Assembly (NCBI GenBank): GCA_022572105.1
Contig: JACZWN010000202.1
Location: forward strand, 1-5,850
Source: Pseudomonadota bacterium
GTDB lineage: Bacteria; Pseudomonadota; Alphaproteobacteria; Kiloniellales; J153
Reading direction: 5' to 3'
Length of the DNA: 5,850 nt
A program made the translations under genes and the position numbers. A model generated the notes under the pieces. That model was not told the origin of the DNA and ran no database searches. It saw only the letters and a list, made by a program, of their open reading frames with translations. This document shows positions 1-5,291 of this stretch, piece by piece (the stretch's first letter is position 1; each line of letters begins with the position of its first letter).

Positions 1-108
1 GTCATGGCCGTGCTGCTCGCGCACCGCCGCCGAGGTCGACAGGCGCTCGCCCAAAAGCGCGCGCAGCTCGTCGACGAGCGGACCCTCGATCGCGGGTTCG
101 ATGTTCAC
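1..108 (-). CDS. FAD-linked oxidase (GlcD / D-lactate dehydrogenase type), N-terminal fragment
   Basis: Partial gene: 36 codons are read leftward from a GTG start (106-108) and continue in frame past the left edge. The peptide begins MNIEPAIEGPLVDELRALLG and continues with an STSAAVREQHGHD segment. This resembles the short N-terminal helix and the 'ST..AVREQHG.D' stretch that precede the FAD-binding PCMH domain in glycolate oxidase GlcD and D-2-hydroxyacid or D-lactate dehydrogenases. Such enzymes oxidise 2-hydroxy acids using FAD. The FAD-binding domain itself lies outside the window, so the family call rests on this N-terminal segment alone. The start is supported by a GGGAGGA Shine-Dalgarno site at 117-123, 8 nt upstream, and by an extended -10 element just beyond it. 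It lies on the same strand as livHMGF, downstream of livF, but has its own promoter and a hairpin between, so it is probably a separate unit. The substrate cannot be told. Confidence 0.62.
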   Translation of the reverse strand, partial: MNIEPAIEGPLVDELRALLGERLSTSAAVREQHGHD

Positions 109-116
109 GGTGCCAA

Positions 117-140
117 TCCTCCCGGCGTGGGAGTATACCA
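117..140 (-). promoter_or_regulatory. Extended -10 promoter and Shine-Dalgarno for the leftward oxidase gene
   Basis: On the minus strand TGGTATACT (132-140) is an extended -10 element: a TG, one base, then TATACT, 5 of 6 to TATAAT. No good -35 hexamer is seen 16-18 bases further upstream, as is usual for extended -10 promoters. Transcription would start near 125, giving a leader of roughly 17 nt that carries the GGGAGGA ribosome site (117-123) before the GTG at 106-108. Confidence 0.5.
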
Positions 141-197
141 GCAAAGCCCGGGTAGAACAGGCGCCCCCGCTAGGGTTTTTCACCCCGCACTTGATGG

Positions 198-220
198 CGG
201 CCGGCGCCGAAGCGCGGCCG
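198..220 (-). terminator. UUCG-loop hairpin after livF, possible terminator without U-tract
   Basis: Read on the minus strand, CGGCCGCGC (212-220) pairs with GCGC (204-207) and GGCCG (198-202), leaving one bulged C at 203. The loop is UUCG (208-211) closed by a C-G pair, the unusually stable cUUCGg tetraloop. It begins 13 nt past the livF stop codon. No run of U follows, so it is either an inefficient or Rho-assisted terminator or a 3' end protector for the livHMGF mRNA. Confidence 0.4.
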
Positions 221-233
221 GAAGAACCTAGCC

Positions 234-938
234 TCAGCCGCCCAGGAATATGCGTTTGACATCCGCGCTCGCGAGCAGCTCCTCGGCCGTTCCGTCGAGC
301 ACCAAGTGACCGCCCTCGAGCACGTAGCCCCGGTCGGCGATGGAAAGCGCCGTCTGTACGTTCTGCTCGATGAACAGGATGCTGACGCCGGTCTCGTTGA
401 TCTGGCGCAGGATCCGCATCATGTCCGCGGCCACCGCCGGCGCCAGCCCCAGGAGCGGCTCGTCGACCAGCAGCAGCTCGGGCCGCGCCATCAGGCCGCG
501 CCCGAGCGCCAGCATCTGCTGCTCGCCGCCGCTCAACGAGTGCGCCAGCTGGCTCTCACGCTCCTCGAGCCTGGGGAACAGCTCGAAGACGAAGTCGAGG
601 GTTTGGGCACGCTCTTTGCGGGCGCTCGGATTGTAGCCGCCCAGCCACAGGTTCTGGCGCACCGTGAGATAGGGGAAGACGCGCCGGCGCTCCATGATAT
701 GGGCGAGCCGGCGGCCCACGATCTCGTAAGGCGGGAGGCCATCGATGCGCTCGCCCTTGAAGGTGATGCGCCCGGCCTTGGGGCGGCACAGCCCCGAGAT
801 GGTGTTGAGCACCGTGCTCTTGCCGGCGCCGTTGGGGCCCAGGACACTGACGATTTCGCCCGCAGCCACGTGCAGCGAGACGTCCCAGATCACCTGGTAG
901 TCGCCGTAGGCGACCTCGAGCCCGGCGACGTCAAGCAT
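234..938 (-). CDS. livF: ABC importer ATP-binding subunit LivF (HAAT family)
   Basis: Second ATPase of a branched-chain amino acid type importer; it acts on the cytoplasmic face with LivG to drive uptake through LivH-LivM. The 234 aa are full length for LivF. Walker A GPNGAGKST is at residues 34-42, the signature LSGGEQQ at 135-141, Walker B LLLVDEP at 155-161 with catalytic Glu160, and the GLAP D-loop region at 164-167. The switch position reads IEQN (190-193), with Gln192 where most ABC ATPases have His; this is typical of LivF and separates it from LivG. The Q-loop position carries Glu83 in an IMERRRVFPYLT segment; the family usually reads VPEGRRVFP, so the Met and Arg flanking that Glu are unusual. 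The ATG (936-938) overlaps the livG stop by 8 nt (ATGCTTGA). No strong SD lies inside livG, so translation is probably coupled. Last gene of the operon. Confidence 0.93.
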   Translation of the reverse strand: MLDVAGLEVAYGDYQVIWDVSLHVAAGEIVSVLGPNGAGKSTVLNTISGLCRPKAGRITFKGERIDGLPPYEIVGRRLAHIMERRRVFPYLTVRQNLWLGGYNPSARKERAQTLDFVFELFPRLEERESQLAHSLSGGEQQMLALGRGLMARPELLLVDEPLLGLAPAVAADMMRILRQINETGVSILFIEQNVQTALSIADRGYVLEGGHLVLDGTAEELLASADVKRIFLGG

Positions 939-1644
939 AAGCGGTACCCAGATAGGATTCGATGACCCGCGGATCGGCCTGGATCTGCGCGGGCGTCCCC
1001 TGCGCGATCATGGCGCCCAGGTGCAAGGCCACGACCCGGTCGGCAAGGGACATCAGCACTTGCATATTGTGCTCGATGACGATGAGGGTGACGCCGACGC
1101 CGCGCAGGCGCTCGATGAGCGCGATGAGTCCGGGGATGCTGCGCTGGTCGACGCCGCCGGTGACCTCGTCGAGCAGGAGCAGCCGGGGGCGCGTCGCCAT
1201 GGCCCGGGCCAGTTCCAGGCGCTTGCGCTGGCCGGTGCTGAGGGTTCCGGCGTGCGCCCGCCGCTTCTCCAGGAGACCGACGAAGCTGAGCATCGTGAGC
1301 GCGTGGTCCCGGGCTTTGGACATGTTTGCCGTGTGCTGCATGACCCCGACCATCACGTTTTCCTCGACCGTCATTTTCTCGAAGGGTTTCAGCTTCTGGA
1401 AGGTGCGGACGATCCCGAGACGGTTGATCTGGTCCGGTCTGAGGCCGAGAAGCGAGCGCCCCTCGAAGCGGACGCCGCCCTCATCGGGTGCCTGGAAGCC
1501 GGTGATCAAGTCGAACAGCGTCGACTTGCCGGCCCCGTTGGGCCCGATCAGACCCAGGATCTCACCCTCGGCCACGCCGAAGGAAATGTCGTCGTTGGCG
1601 ACCAGCCCGCCAAAGTGCTTGGTGAGGTTCGTCACCTCAAGCAT
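931..1644 (-). CDS. livG: ABC importer ATP-binding subunit LivG (HAAT family)
   Basis: First ATPase of the importer, paired with LivF. The 237 aa are slightly short of E. coli LivG (about 255) but domain-complete. Walker A GPNGAGKST is at residues 34-42, the Q-loop Gln83 in VRTFQKLKPF, the signature LSTGQRKR at 135-142, Walker B LLLLDE at 155-160 with catalytic Glu160, and the switch His192 in IEHNM. The C-terminal end PRVIESYLG is the usual LivG tail motif ('..VI.AYLG'). Two positions are unusual: the signature has Thr for the second residue of the S-G/Y-G core, and the segment after Walker B is DEVTGGVD, where the family mostly has DEPAAGLN. The ATG (1642-1644) overlaps the livM stop by 8 nt, and a GAGGG lies just upstream of it. 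It in turn overlaps livF by the identical octamer, so livM, livG and livF should be translationally coupled. Confidence 0.93.
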   Translation of the reverse strand: MLEVTNLTKHFGGLVANDDISFGVAEGEILGLIGPNGAGKSTLFDLITGFQAPDEGGVRFEGRSLLGLRPDQINRLGIVRTFQKLKPFEKMTVEENVMVGVMQHTANMSKARDHALTMLSFVGLLEKRRAHAGTLSTGQRKRLELARAMATRPRLLLLDEVTGGVDQRSIPGLIALIERLRGVGVTLIVIEHNMQVLMSLADRVVALHLGAMIAQGTPAQIQADPRVIESYLGTAYA

Positions 1645-2683
1645 GGGACCCTCGCCCCATGACTTTGTGCACCAATCCGATGAGGCCGCGCGGATAGAAG
1701 ACGGAGATGAGCAAGATGAGGGCGCCGTAGATCATCAGGTCCTCGGCGCCGCCCGAACCGCCGAAGTAGATGCGGGTCATCTCCGACAGCGGGAACAGGA
1801 CCGCGGTCCCGATGATCGGGCCCCATAGCGTGCCGACGCCTCCCATCATGGTCATCAGCACCACCAGGATCGAGAGGATGAGCGGGAACACGGTCTCGGG
1901 GTCGATCACCAGGATGTACTGGGTGAACAGGCTTCCGGCCACGGAGGTGAAGGCGGCCGATACCATGATGGCGATCAGCTTGTAGCGGGTGACGTCGGTG
2001 CCGAGGCTGCTGGCGGCTTCGGGCTCTTCGCGGATGGCCCGGAAGTAGAGCCCGGTGCGCGAGCGCTCCAGCCAGTATACGCAGAGGCACGCCAACGCCA
2101 GGAACCCGAGCCCGATGTAGTAGTAGGGGAGCTTGCTGTCGTGGAACTGGAAGGCGAACCATGGCGCGTCCCATTCAATGGGTATCCAGATGCCGGTGGC
2201 GCCGCCGACGTACTCCCAGTTGATGAACACCGTCTGTGCGATCTCGCCAATCACGAGCGTGGCGATGGCGAAGTAATGGCCTTTGAGTCTGAACGTCGGA
2301 ATGCCGATGAGGAGCGCCACCACCATGGAGACGACCACGCCGACCGCCATGCCCAGCCAGGGCGAGATTTGGAAGTTGCTGAACAGGAACGCCGCGCTGT
2401 AGGCGCCGATGCCGAAGAACACGGCCTGGCCGAGCGAGATCTGCCCGCAGTAGCCGGCGAGCACGTTCCAGCCCTGCGCCATCAGCGCGTAAATGAAGAT
2501 CATGATCAGGACGTGCTGCTGATACGGCTGGTCGAAAACCAGCGGATAGGCAAGCAGGCACACCCCGATCACGGCGCCCAAGATCCACTGGCCCCGGCTC
2601 GGCGGCGCGCGCAGGGGCTCGGCCCGGGCCGCGGCCAGCTCCGGGTCGTCGGGGGTCTCGGAGAGAAAGCCGGGCGCGGCCAT
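1637..2683 (-). CDS. livM: ABC importer permease subunit LivM (HAAT family)
   Basis: Inner-membrane permease that forms the translocation channel with LivH. From ATG 2681-2683 it encodes 348 aa. A hydrophilic N-terminal tail (1-31) rich in Pro, Glu and Ala is followed by about eight to ten hydrophobic segments, roughly at 33-50, 56-76, 84-102, 108-129, 135-153, 186-203, 237-257, 264-279, 284-300 and 315-331. Family landmarks are GYCGQISLGQAVFFGIGAY (77-95, usually GY.GQ.SLGHA.FFGIGAY), the cytoplasmic coupling loop RTGLYFRAIREEPEAASSLG (209-228), GGVGTLWGPIIG (281-292) and PRGLIGL near the end. The frame stays open upstream to 3205, but that extension is antisense-type noise over livH. The start chosen has GGGAG (2690-2694) 6 nt upstream and sits in a TGATG junction sharing one base with the livH stop. 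It overlaps livG by 8 nt. Confidence 0.94.
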   Translation of the reverse strand: MAAPGFLSETPDDPELAAARAEPLRAPPSRGQWILGAVIGVCLLAYPLVFDQPYQQHVLIMIFIYALMAQGWNVLAGYCGQISLGQAVFFGIGAYSAAFLFSNFQISPWLGMAVGVVVSMVVALLIGIPTFRLKGHYFAIATLVIGEIAQTVFINWEYVGGATGIWIPIEWDAPWFAFQFHDSKLPYYYIGLGFLALACLCVYWLERSRTGLYFRAIREEPEAASSLGTDVTRYKLIAIMVSAAFTSVAGSLFTQYILVIDPETVFPLILSILVVLMTMMGGVGTLWGPIIGTAVLFPLSEMTRIYFGGSGGAEDLMIYGALILLISVFYPRGLIGLVHKVMGRGSHA

Positions 2684-3549
2684 CAGTATCTCCCGAACAG
2701 GCCCTTGGGCCGCACCAGGACGATTCCCAGGTACATGGAGAAGACGATGACGTACTTGAACGCCGGGTCGATGAGCAGCCCGCCGAGGGCCTCGACGAGC
2801 CCGATGAGCACCCCGGCGACGAGTGCGCCGATCAGGCTGCCGAAGCCGCCCATGGCCACGGTGACGTAGGCGATGAGGGCGAAGATCAGCCCGACCTCGG
2901 GAAAGATGAAGTAATAGCTGGTGAGCAGCACGCCGGCGACGGCGACACAGGCCGAGCCGATGCCCCAGCCCAGCGCATACATGCGGTCGGGACGGATGCC
3001 CATGAGCGAGGCCGCCTCGCGGTCCTGGGCCGTCGCCTGCAGCGCCAGGCCCGTCTCGGTGCGGCTGATGAAGAGATAGAGGAAAGCGAACGCGAGGACG
3101 CAGCCGGCACTGGCGACGAGCTGTGGTACGCCAAGAAAAATGCCCATCACCTCGATCCGGCCGGCGACGATCGGATCGGGAATGGTGCGGAAGTCGGGCG
3201 TCCACAGGAACTGGGCGAGGCTGCGCAGGAAGATGGCGAGACCGAAGGTCGCCGTGATCTGCACCATCATGGGCGCGTCAAGGATGTGGCGGATGATGCC
3301 GTAGTGGGTCGCCACCCCGAGCCCGAACAGGAGCGCGGCGCAGATGGGGATCGAAAGCAGGGGATCGAGGCCGAAGAACGTGTAGAGCCAGAACGCGGCG
3401 TACATGCTCAGCATCATGAACTCGCCGTGGGCGAAGTTGACGATCTCCATGAGGCCGAAGATCAGGCTGAGCCCGGCCGCCACCAGGGCGTAGATGAAAC
3501 CCATCAGGAGGCCGCTGATGATGGTTTGGAGAATGATCTCGGTGGTCAT
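2683..3549 (-). CDS. livH: ABC importer permease subunit LivH (HAAT family)
   Basis: The other channel-forming permease and the first gene of the leftward operon. From ATG 3547-3549 it encodes 288 aa, close to the usual LivH length of about 290-310. Hydrophobic segments run roughly 5-31, 63-80, 95-113, 139-162, 193-215, 218-233, 236-260 and 264-279. Family landmarks are GLSLIFGLMEIVNFAHGEF (26-44, almost the textbook 'G..L.FG...I.NFAHG.F'), the coupling loop TGLALQATAQDREAASLMGI (166-185), GGFGSLIGALVAG (234-246) and the terminal RPKGLFG (280-286). A GTG at 3586-3588 would add 13 residues (MRFSARCGHGRDG). I prefer the ATG because the protein then starts directly at the MTTEIILQTIISG edge of helix 1, and an AGGGA lies 4 nt before it. 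The extension looks non-homologous. The stop is shared with the livM start in TGATG. Confidence 0.94.
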   Translation of the reverse strand: MTTEIILQTIISGLLMGFIYALVAAGLSLIFGLMEIVNFAHGEFMMLSMYAAFWLYTFFGLDPLLSIPICAALLFGLGVATHYGIIRHILDAPMMVQITATFGLAIFLRSLAQFLWTPDFRTIPDPIVAGRIEVMGIFLGVPQLVASAGCVLAFAFLYLFISRTETGLALQATAQDREAASLMGIRPDRMYALGWGIGSACVAVAGVLLTSYYFIFPEVGLIFALIAYVTVAMGGFGSLIGALVAGVLIGLVEALGGLLIDPAFKYVIVFSMYLGIVLVRPKGLFGRY

Positions 3550-3632
3550 GCCATCCCTGCCGTGGCCGCAACGGGCGGAAAATCGCACTCTGCCCCGCCG
3601 GGCGGCGCCATGGCGACGCTTCCCCCCGATCC

Positions 3633-3699
3633 CGGCGCCGCCATCTTACCGAGCGGCGCGCATTTGTCCACTTCGCCCCGGCGCCCGCGGCGCCGCCAT
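3633..3699 (+). repeat. 12-bp direct repeat pair CGGCGCCGCCAT
   Basis: CGGCGCCGCCAT occurs exactly at 3633-3644 and 3688-3699, 55 bases apart. A related GGCGGCGCCAT lacking one GCC is at 3601-3611. The left copy abuts the leftward -10 element and the right copy lies just before the rightward -35. The core GGCGCC is itself palindromic. Placement suggests operator sites, but the local GC content makes such repeats easier to find by chance. Confidence 0.4.
3643..3670 (-). promoter_or_regulatory. Candidate sigma-70-type promoter for livHMGF
   Basis: On the minus strand TGGACA (3665-3670, 5 of 6 to TTGACA) and TAAGAT (3643-3648, 4 of 6 to TATAAT) are separated by 16 nt. Transcription would begin near 3636, leaving a leader of about 87 nt before the livH ATG. 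The -10 hexamer overlaps one copy of the 12-bp direct repeat, so a protein bound there could block polymerase. Confidence 0.45.
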
Positions 3700-3705
3700 A
3701 AGAAG

Positions 3706-3734
3706 TTCCAACTGGCGGGAAGAGCCGCTACACT
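3706..3734 (+). promoter_or_regulatory. Candidate sigma-70-type promoter for the substrate-binding protein gene
   Basis: TTCCAA (3706-3711, 3 of 6 to consensus) and TACACT (3729-3734, 4 of 6) are 17 nt apart. The predicted start near 3741 gives a leader of about 119 nt that contains both hairpins described in this region. The match is moderate; it is the best-spaced pair I see on the plus strand here. Confidence 0.35.
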
Positions 3735-3801
3735 GCTCGGCGGTAGGCCCGGCCGCACGGTCGGCCACCGAACGCGCGCTGAGGCGTGCGGACCAAGTAA
3801 T

Positions 3802-3837
3802 GTGCTCGCGGCGCAAAGACAGCCGAAGATCGAGCAC
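3802..3837 (+). promoter_or_regulatory. Leader stem-loop upstream of the substrate-binding protein gene
   Basis: GTGCTCG (3802-3808) pairs exactly with CGAGCAC (3831-3837). Directly inside it CGGC (3809-3812) pairs with GCCG (3822-3825), leaving a 9-nt loop GCAAAGACA and a 5-nt one-sided bulge AAGAT (3826-3830). That gives eleven base pairs ending 10 nt before the AGGGAG ribosome site (3848-3853). It does not sequester the ribosome site, so a role in mRNA stability or spacing is more likely than a switch. It matches no riboswitch class I know. Confidence 0.4.
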
Positions 3838-3859
3838 CCAAGAACTCAGGGAGACTGAC

Positions 3860-5134
3860 ATGAGATCGCTCAGAACCATATTGACAGCCGCCGTCGCGGT
3901 GGCAGGCCTGGTTGGCGTGGGTTTCGCGGCGACCGTCCAGGCCCAGACCAACGAGGTGCGCATCGGCGTCCTCTATCCATTGACCGGCTCGGTGGCGAAG
4001 GCGGGGAATGACGTGCTGGCCGCGGCGAAAATGGCCGCCGACATCGTCAACAACAAGCACGATCTCGACCTGCCGCTCGCCCGAACCGAAGGACTGCCGA
4101 ATCTGGGTGGTGCCAAGATCCGGCTTATCGTCGTCGACCATCAGGGCAAGCCCGAGATCGGTCGGGCCGAGGCCGAACGCCTGATCACCAGCGAGAACGT
4201 GGTGGCCCTTTTCGGGGCCTATCACAGCAGCGTCTCGGCCGCCGCCAGCAACGTCGCCGAGCGCATGCAGATCCCCTATCTGACGGGCGAATCCTCGTCG
4301 CCGAAGCTGCACAAGCGCGGCTTCAAGTGGTTCTTCCGCACCGGCCCGCATGACGGCCACTACACCAAGACCATGTTCGACTTCATGCGCGACTTCGCGG
4401 CGAAGAAGGGCATCACGCTCAAGACCGTGGCAATCTTCCACGAGGACACTCAGTTCGGCGTCGACAGCGCTCGCGTCCAGGAGCAGCTTGCCAAGGAGGC
4501 GGGCATGGAGGTCGTTGCCAAGATCGCGTACCGGGCCAAGACCATGTCGCTTACGGCCGAGATCCAGAAGCTCAAATCGGTGAACGCGGACGTGTTCCTG
4601 CCGACCTCGTACACCTCGGATGCGCTGCTGACGATTCGCACCTCGAAGGAACTGGACTACGTGCCCAAACTGTTCATCGCCCAGAACGCCGGTTACAACG
4701 ACCCGACGTTCTTGAAGACCATGGGCAAAGATGCCGAAGGCATCATCTCGCGCTCGCCCTTCTCCATGGACATGGCCACCAAGATCCCGATCATCAAGGA
4801 CCTGAACGAGCTTTATAAGAAGCACTCGGGCGGGACGGAAATCTACGACCCGCCGATCCGCAGCTTCGTCGGCGCTCTGGTCCTCATGGACGCCATCAAT
4901 CGCGCCGGCTCCACGGATCCCGAGAAGATCCGCCAGGCGCTGGTCGACACGGACATGCCGGCGGACCAGATCCCGATGCCGTGGCAGAACATCAAGTTCG
5001 GCCCCGACGGGCAGAACAACGGCGTCGGCACGGTGCTGATCCAGATCCAGGACGGCACGTACTACTCCATCTATCCCTTCGACGTGGCCGCGCGCGAGGT
5101 CATCTACCCGTTCCCCAAGTGGGACGAACGCTAA
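3860..5134 (+). CDS. Periplasmic substrate-binding protein of HAAT-family ABC importer (LivJ-like)
   Basis: Periplasmic receptor that hands its ligand to LivHMGF. It encodes 424 aa, longer than E. coli LivJ (about 367) but common for this wider family (Peripla_BP_6 type). Residues 1-28 form a Sec signal peptide: Arg2 and Arg5, then a hydrophobic core, then VQA before the likely cleavage at 28/29. No lipobox Cys is present, so it should be soluble in the periplasm. The mature part opens with NEVRIGVLYPLTG, the standard first strand. FGAYHSSVSAAASN (118-131), IPYLTGESSSPKL (138-150), FRTGPHDGHY (159-168), AIFHEDTQFG (191-200) and TSYTSD (249-254) correspond to the hinge and ligand-contact segments of the fold. 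The tail YPFPKWDER is typical of one subgroup. The ATG at 3860 is set by AGGGAG (3848-3853), 6 nt upstream, and by the signal peptide; the frame is open back to 3494 without meaning. The ligand is not identifiable from sequence, so I give no symbol. Confidence 0.93.
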   Translation: MRSLRTILTAAVAVAGLVGVGFAATVQAQTNEVRIGVLYPLTGSVAKAGNDVLAAAKMAADIVNNKHDLDLPLARTEGLPNLGGAKIRLIVVDHQGKPEIGRAEAERLITSENVVALFGAYHSSVSAAASNVAERMQIPYLTGESSSPKLHKRGFKWFFRTGPHDGHYTKTMFDFMRDFAAKKGITLKTVAIFHEDTQFGVDSARVQEQLAKEAGMEVVAKIAYRAKTMSLTAEIQKLKSVNADVFLPTSYTSDALLTIRTSKELDYVPKLFIAQNAGYNDPTFLKTMGKDAEGIISRSPFSMDMATKIPIIKDLNELYKKHSGGTEIYDPPIRSFVGALVLMDAINRAGSTDPEKIRQALVDTDMPADQIPMPWQNIKFGPDGQNNGVGTVLIQIQDGTYYSIYPFDVAAREVIYPFPKWDER

Positions 5135-5159
5135 GGCGCCGCGGAACATCGGCAAATGC

Positions 5160-5191
5160 GCGGGGACCCGTGAGGGTCCCCGCTTTCTTTT
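5160..5191 (+). terminator. Intrinsic terminator after the substrate-binding protein gene
   Basis: A perfect 10-bp stem, GCGGGGACCC (5160-5169) with GGGTCCCCGC (5174-5183), encloses a GTGA tetraloop (a GNRA loop in RNA) and is followed at once by TTTCTTTT (5184-5191). It begins 25 nt after the TAA stop. It should end the binding-protein transcript and separate it from the downstream flavoenzyme gene. Confidence 0.93.
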
Positions 5192-5207
5192 GCGATCGTG
5201 ACCGGCC

Positions 5208-5236
5208 TTGGGTCGGCGTTCGGCCGTCCCTATGAT
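5208..5236 (+). promoter_or_regulatory. Candidate sigma-70-type promoter for the TMADH-like gene
   Basis: TTGGGT (5208-5213, TTG core kept) and TATGAT (5231-5236, 5 of 6 to TATAAT) are spaced by the optimal 17 nt. They lie directly downstream of the terminator. The start would fall near 5243, giving a leader of about 49 nt. The pairing of a strong terminator with this promoter indicates that the flavoenzyme gene is expressed separately from the transporter gene. Confidence 0.5.
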
Positions 5237-5291
5237 GCGCGAACCCACCGCCCTGCCGGGCGCTTGCCGGTCAAACGAGGGGGGACATGCC

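Larger units (their letters stand above)
3550..3859. other. Divergent control region between livH and the substrate-binding protein gene
   Basis: A 310-base non-coding stretch between two outward-facing genes. It holds a leftward promoter near 3643-3670, a rightward promoter near 3706-3734, and a 12-bp direct repeat CGGCGCCGCCAT at 3633-3644 and 3688-3699. It also holds a perfect 10-bp palindrome CGCCATGGCG at 3606-3615, an inverted repeat at 3679-3695, and two hairpins in the rightward leader (3751-3766 and 3802-3837). Plus-strand reading frames extend through it from 3494 but look like GC-driven noise. It most likely co-ordinates expression of the permease/ATPase operon and the binding protein gene, which together encode one transporter. 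Confidence 0.7.

Noticed and set aside
4..231. 75-codon plus-strand frame at the left edge
   Set aside because: Antisense to the oxidase start and to its promoter; there is no ribosome site and no resemblance to a known protein.
306..1828. Overlapping plus-strand open frames opposite livF and livG (306-965, 962-1828, 1021-1662)
   Set aside because: They lie wholly antisense to clear ABC ATPase genes and give products biased in Arg, Asp or Ser with no family resemblance or convincing ribosome sites.
2141..2869. 242-codon plus-strand frame opposite livM and livH
   Set aside because: Antisense shadow of two well-recognised permease genes; its composition is that of a reversed GC-rich gene.
2684..3205. 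N-terminal extension of LivM to an upstream start at 3205
   Set aside because: This part overlaps livH in another frame and gives an Arg-rich sequence unlike any permease. The TGATG junction and GGGAG site mark the start at 2683.
3712..3730. Possible sigma-54 promoter (TGGC...GC) upstream of the binding-protein gene
   Set aside because: The spacing between the GG and GC cores is 11 rather than 10 nt, and the TTGC part is missing.
3494..3859. N-terminal extension of the binding protein
   Set aside because: It would bury the signal peptide behind about 120 Arg- and Pro-rich residues and overlap livH. The start at 3860 has a well-spaced AGGGAG.
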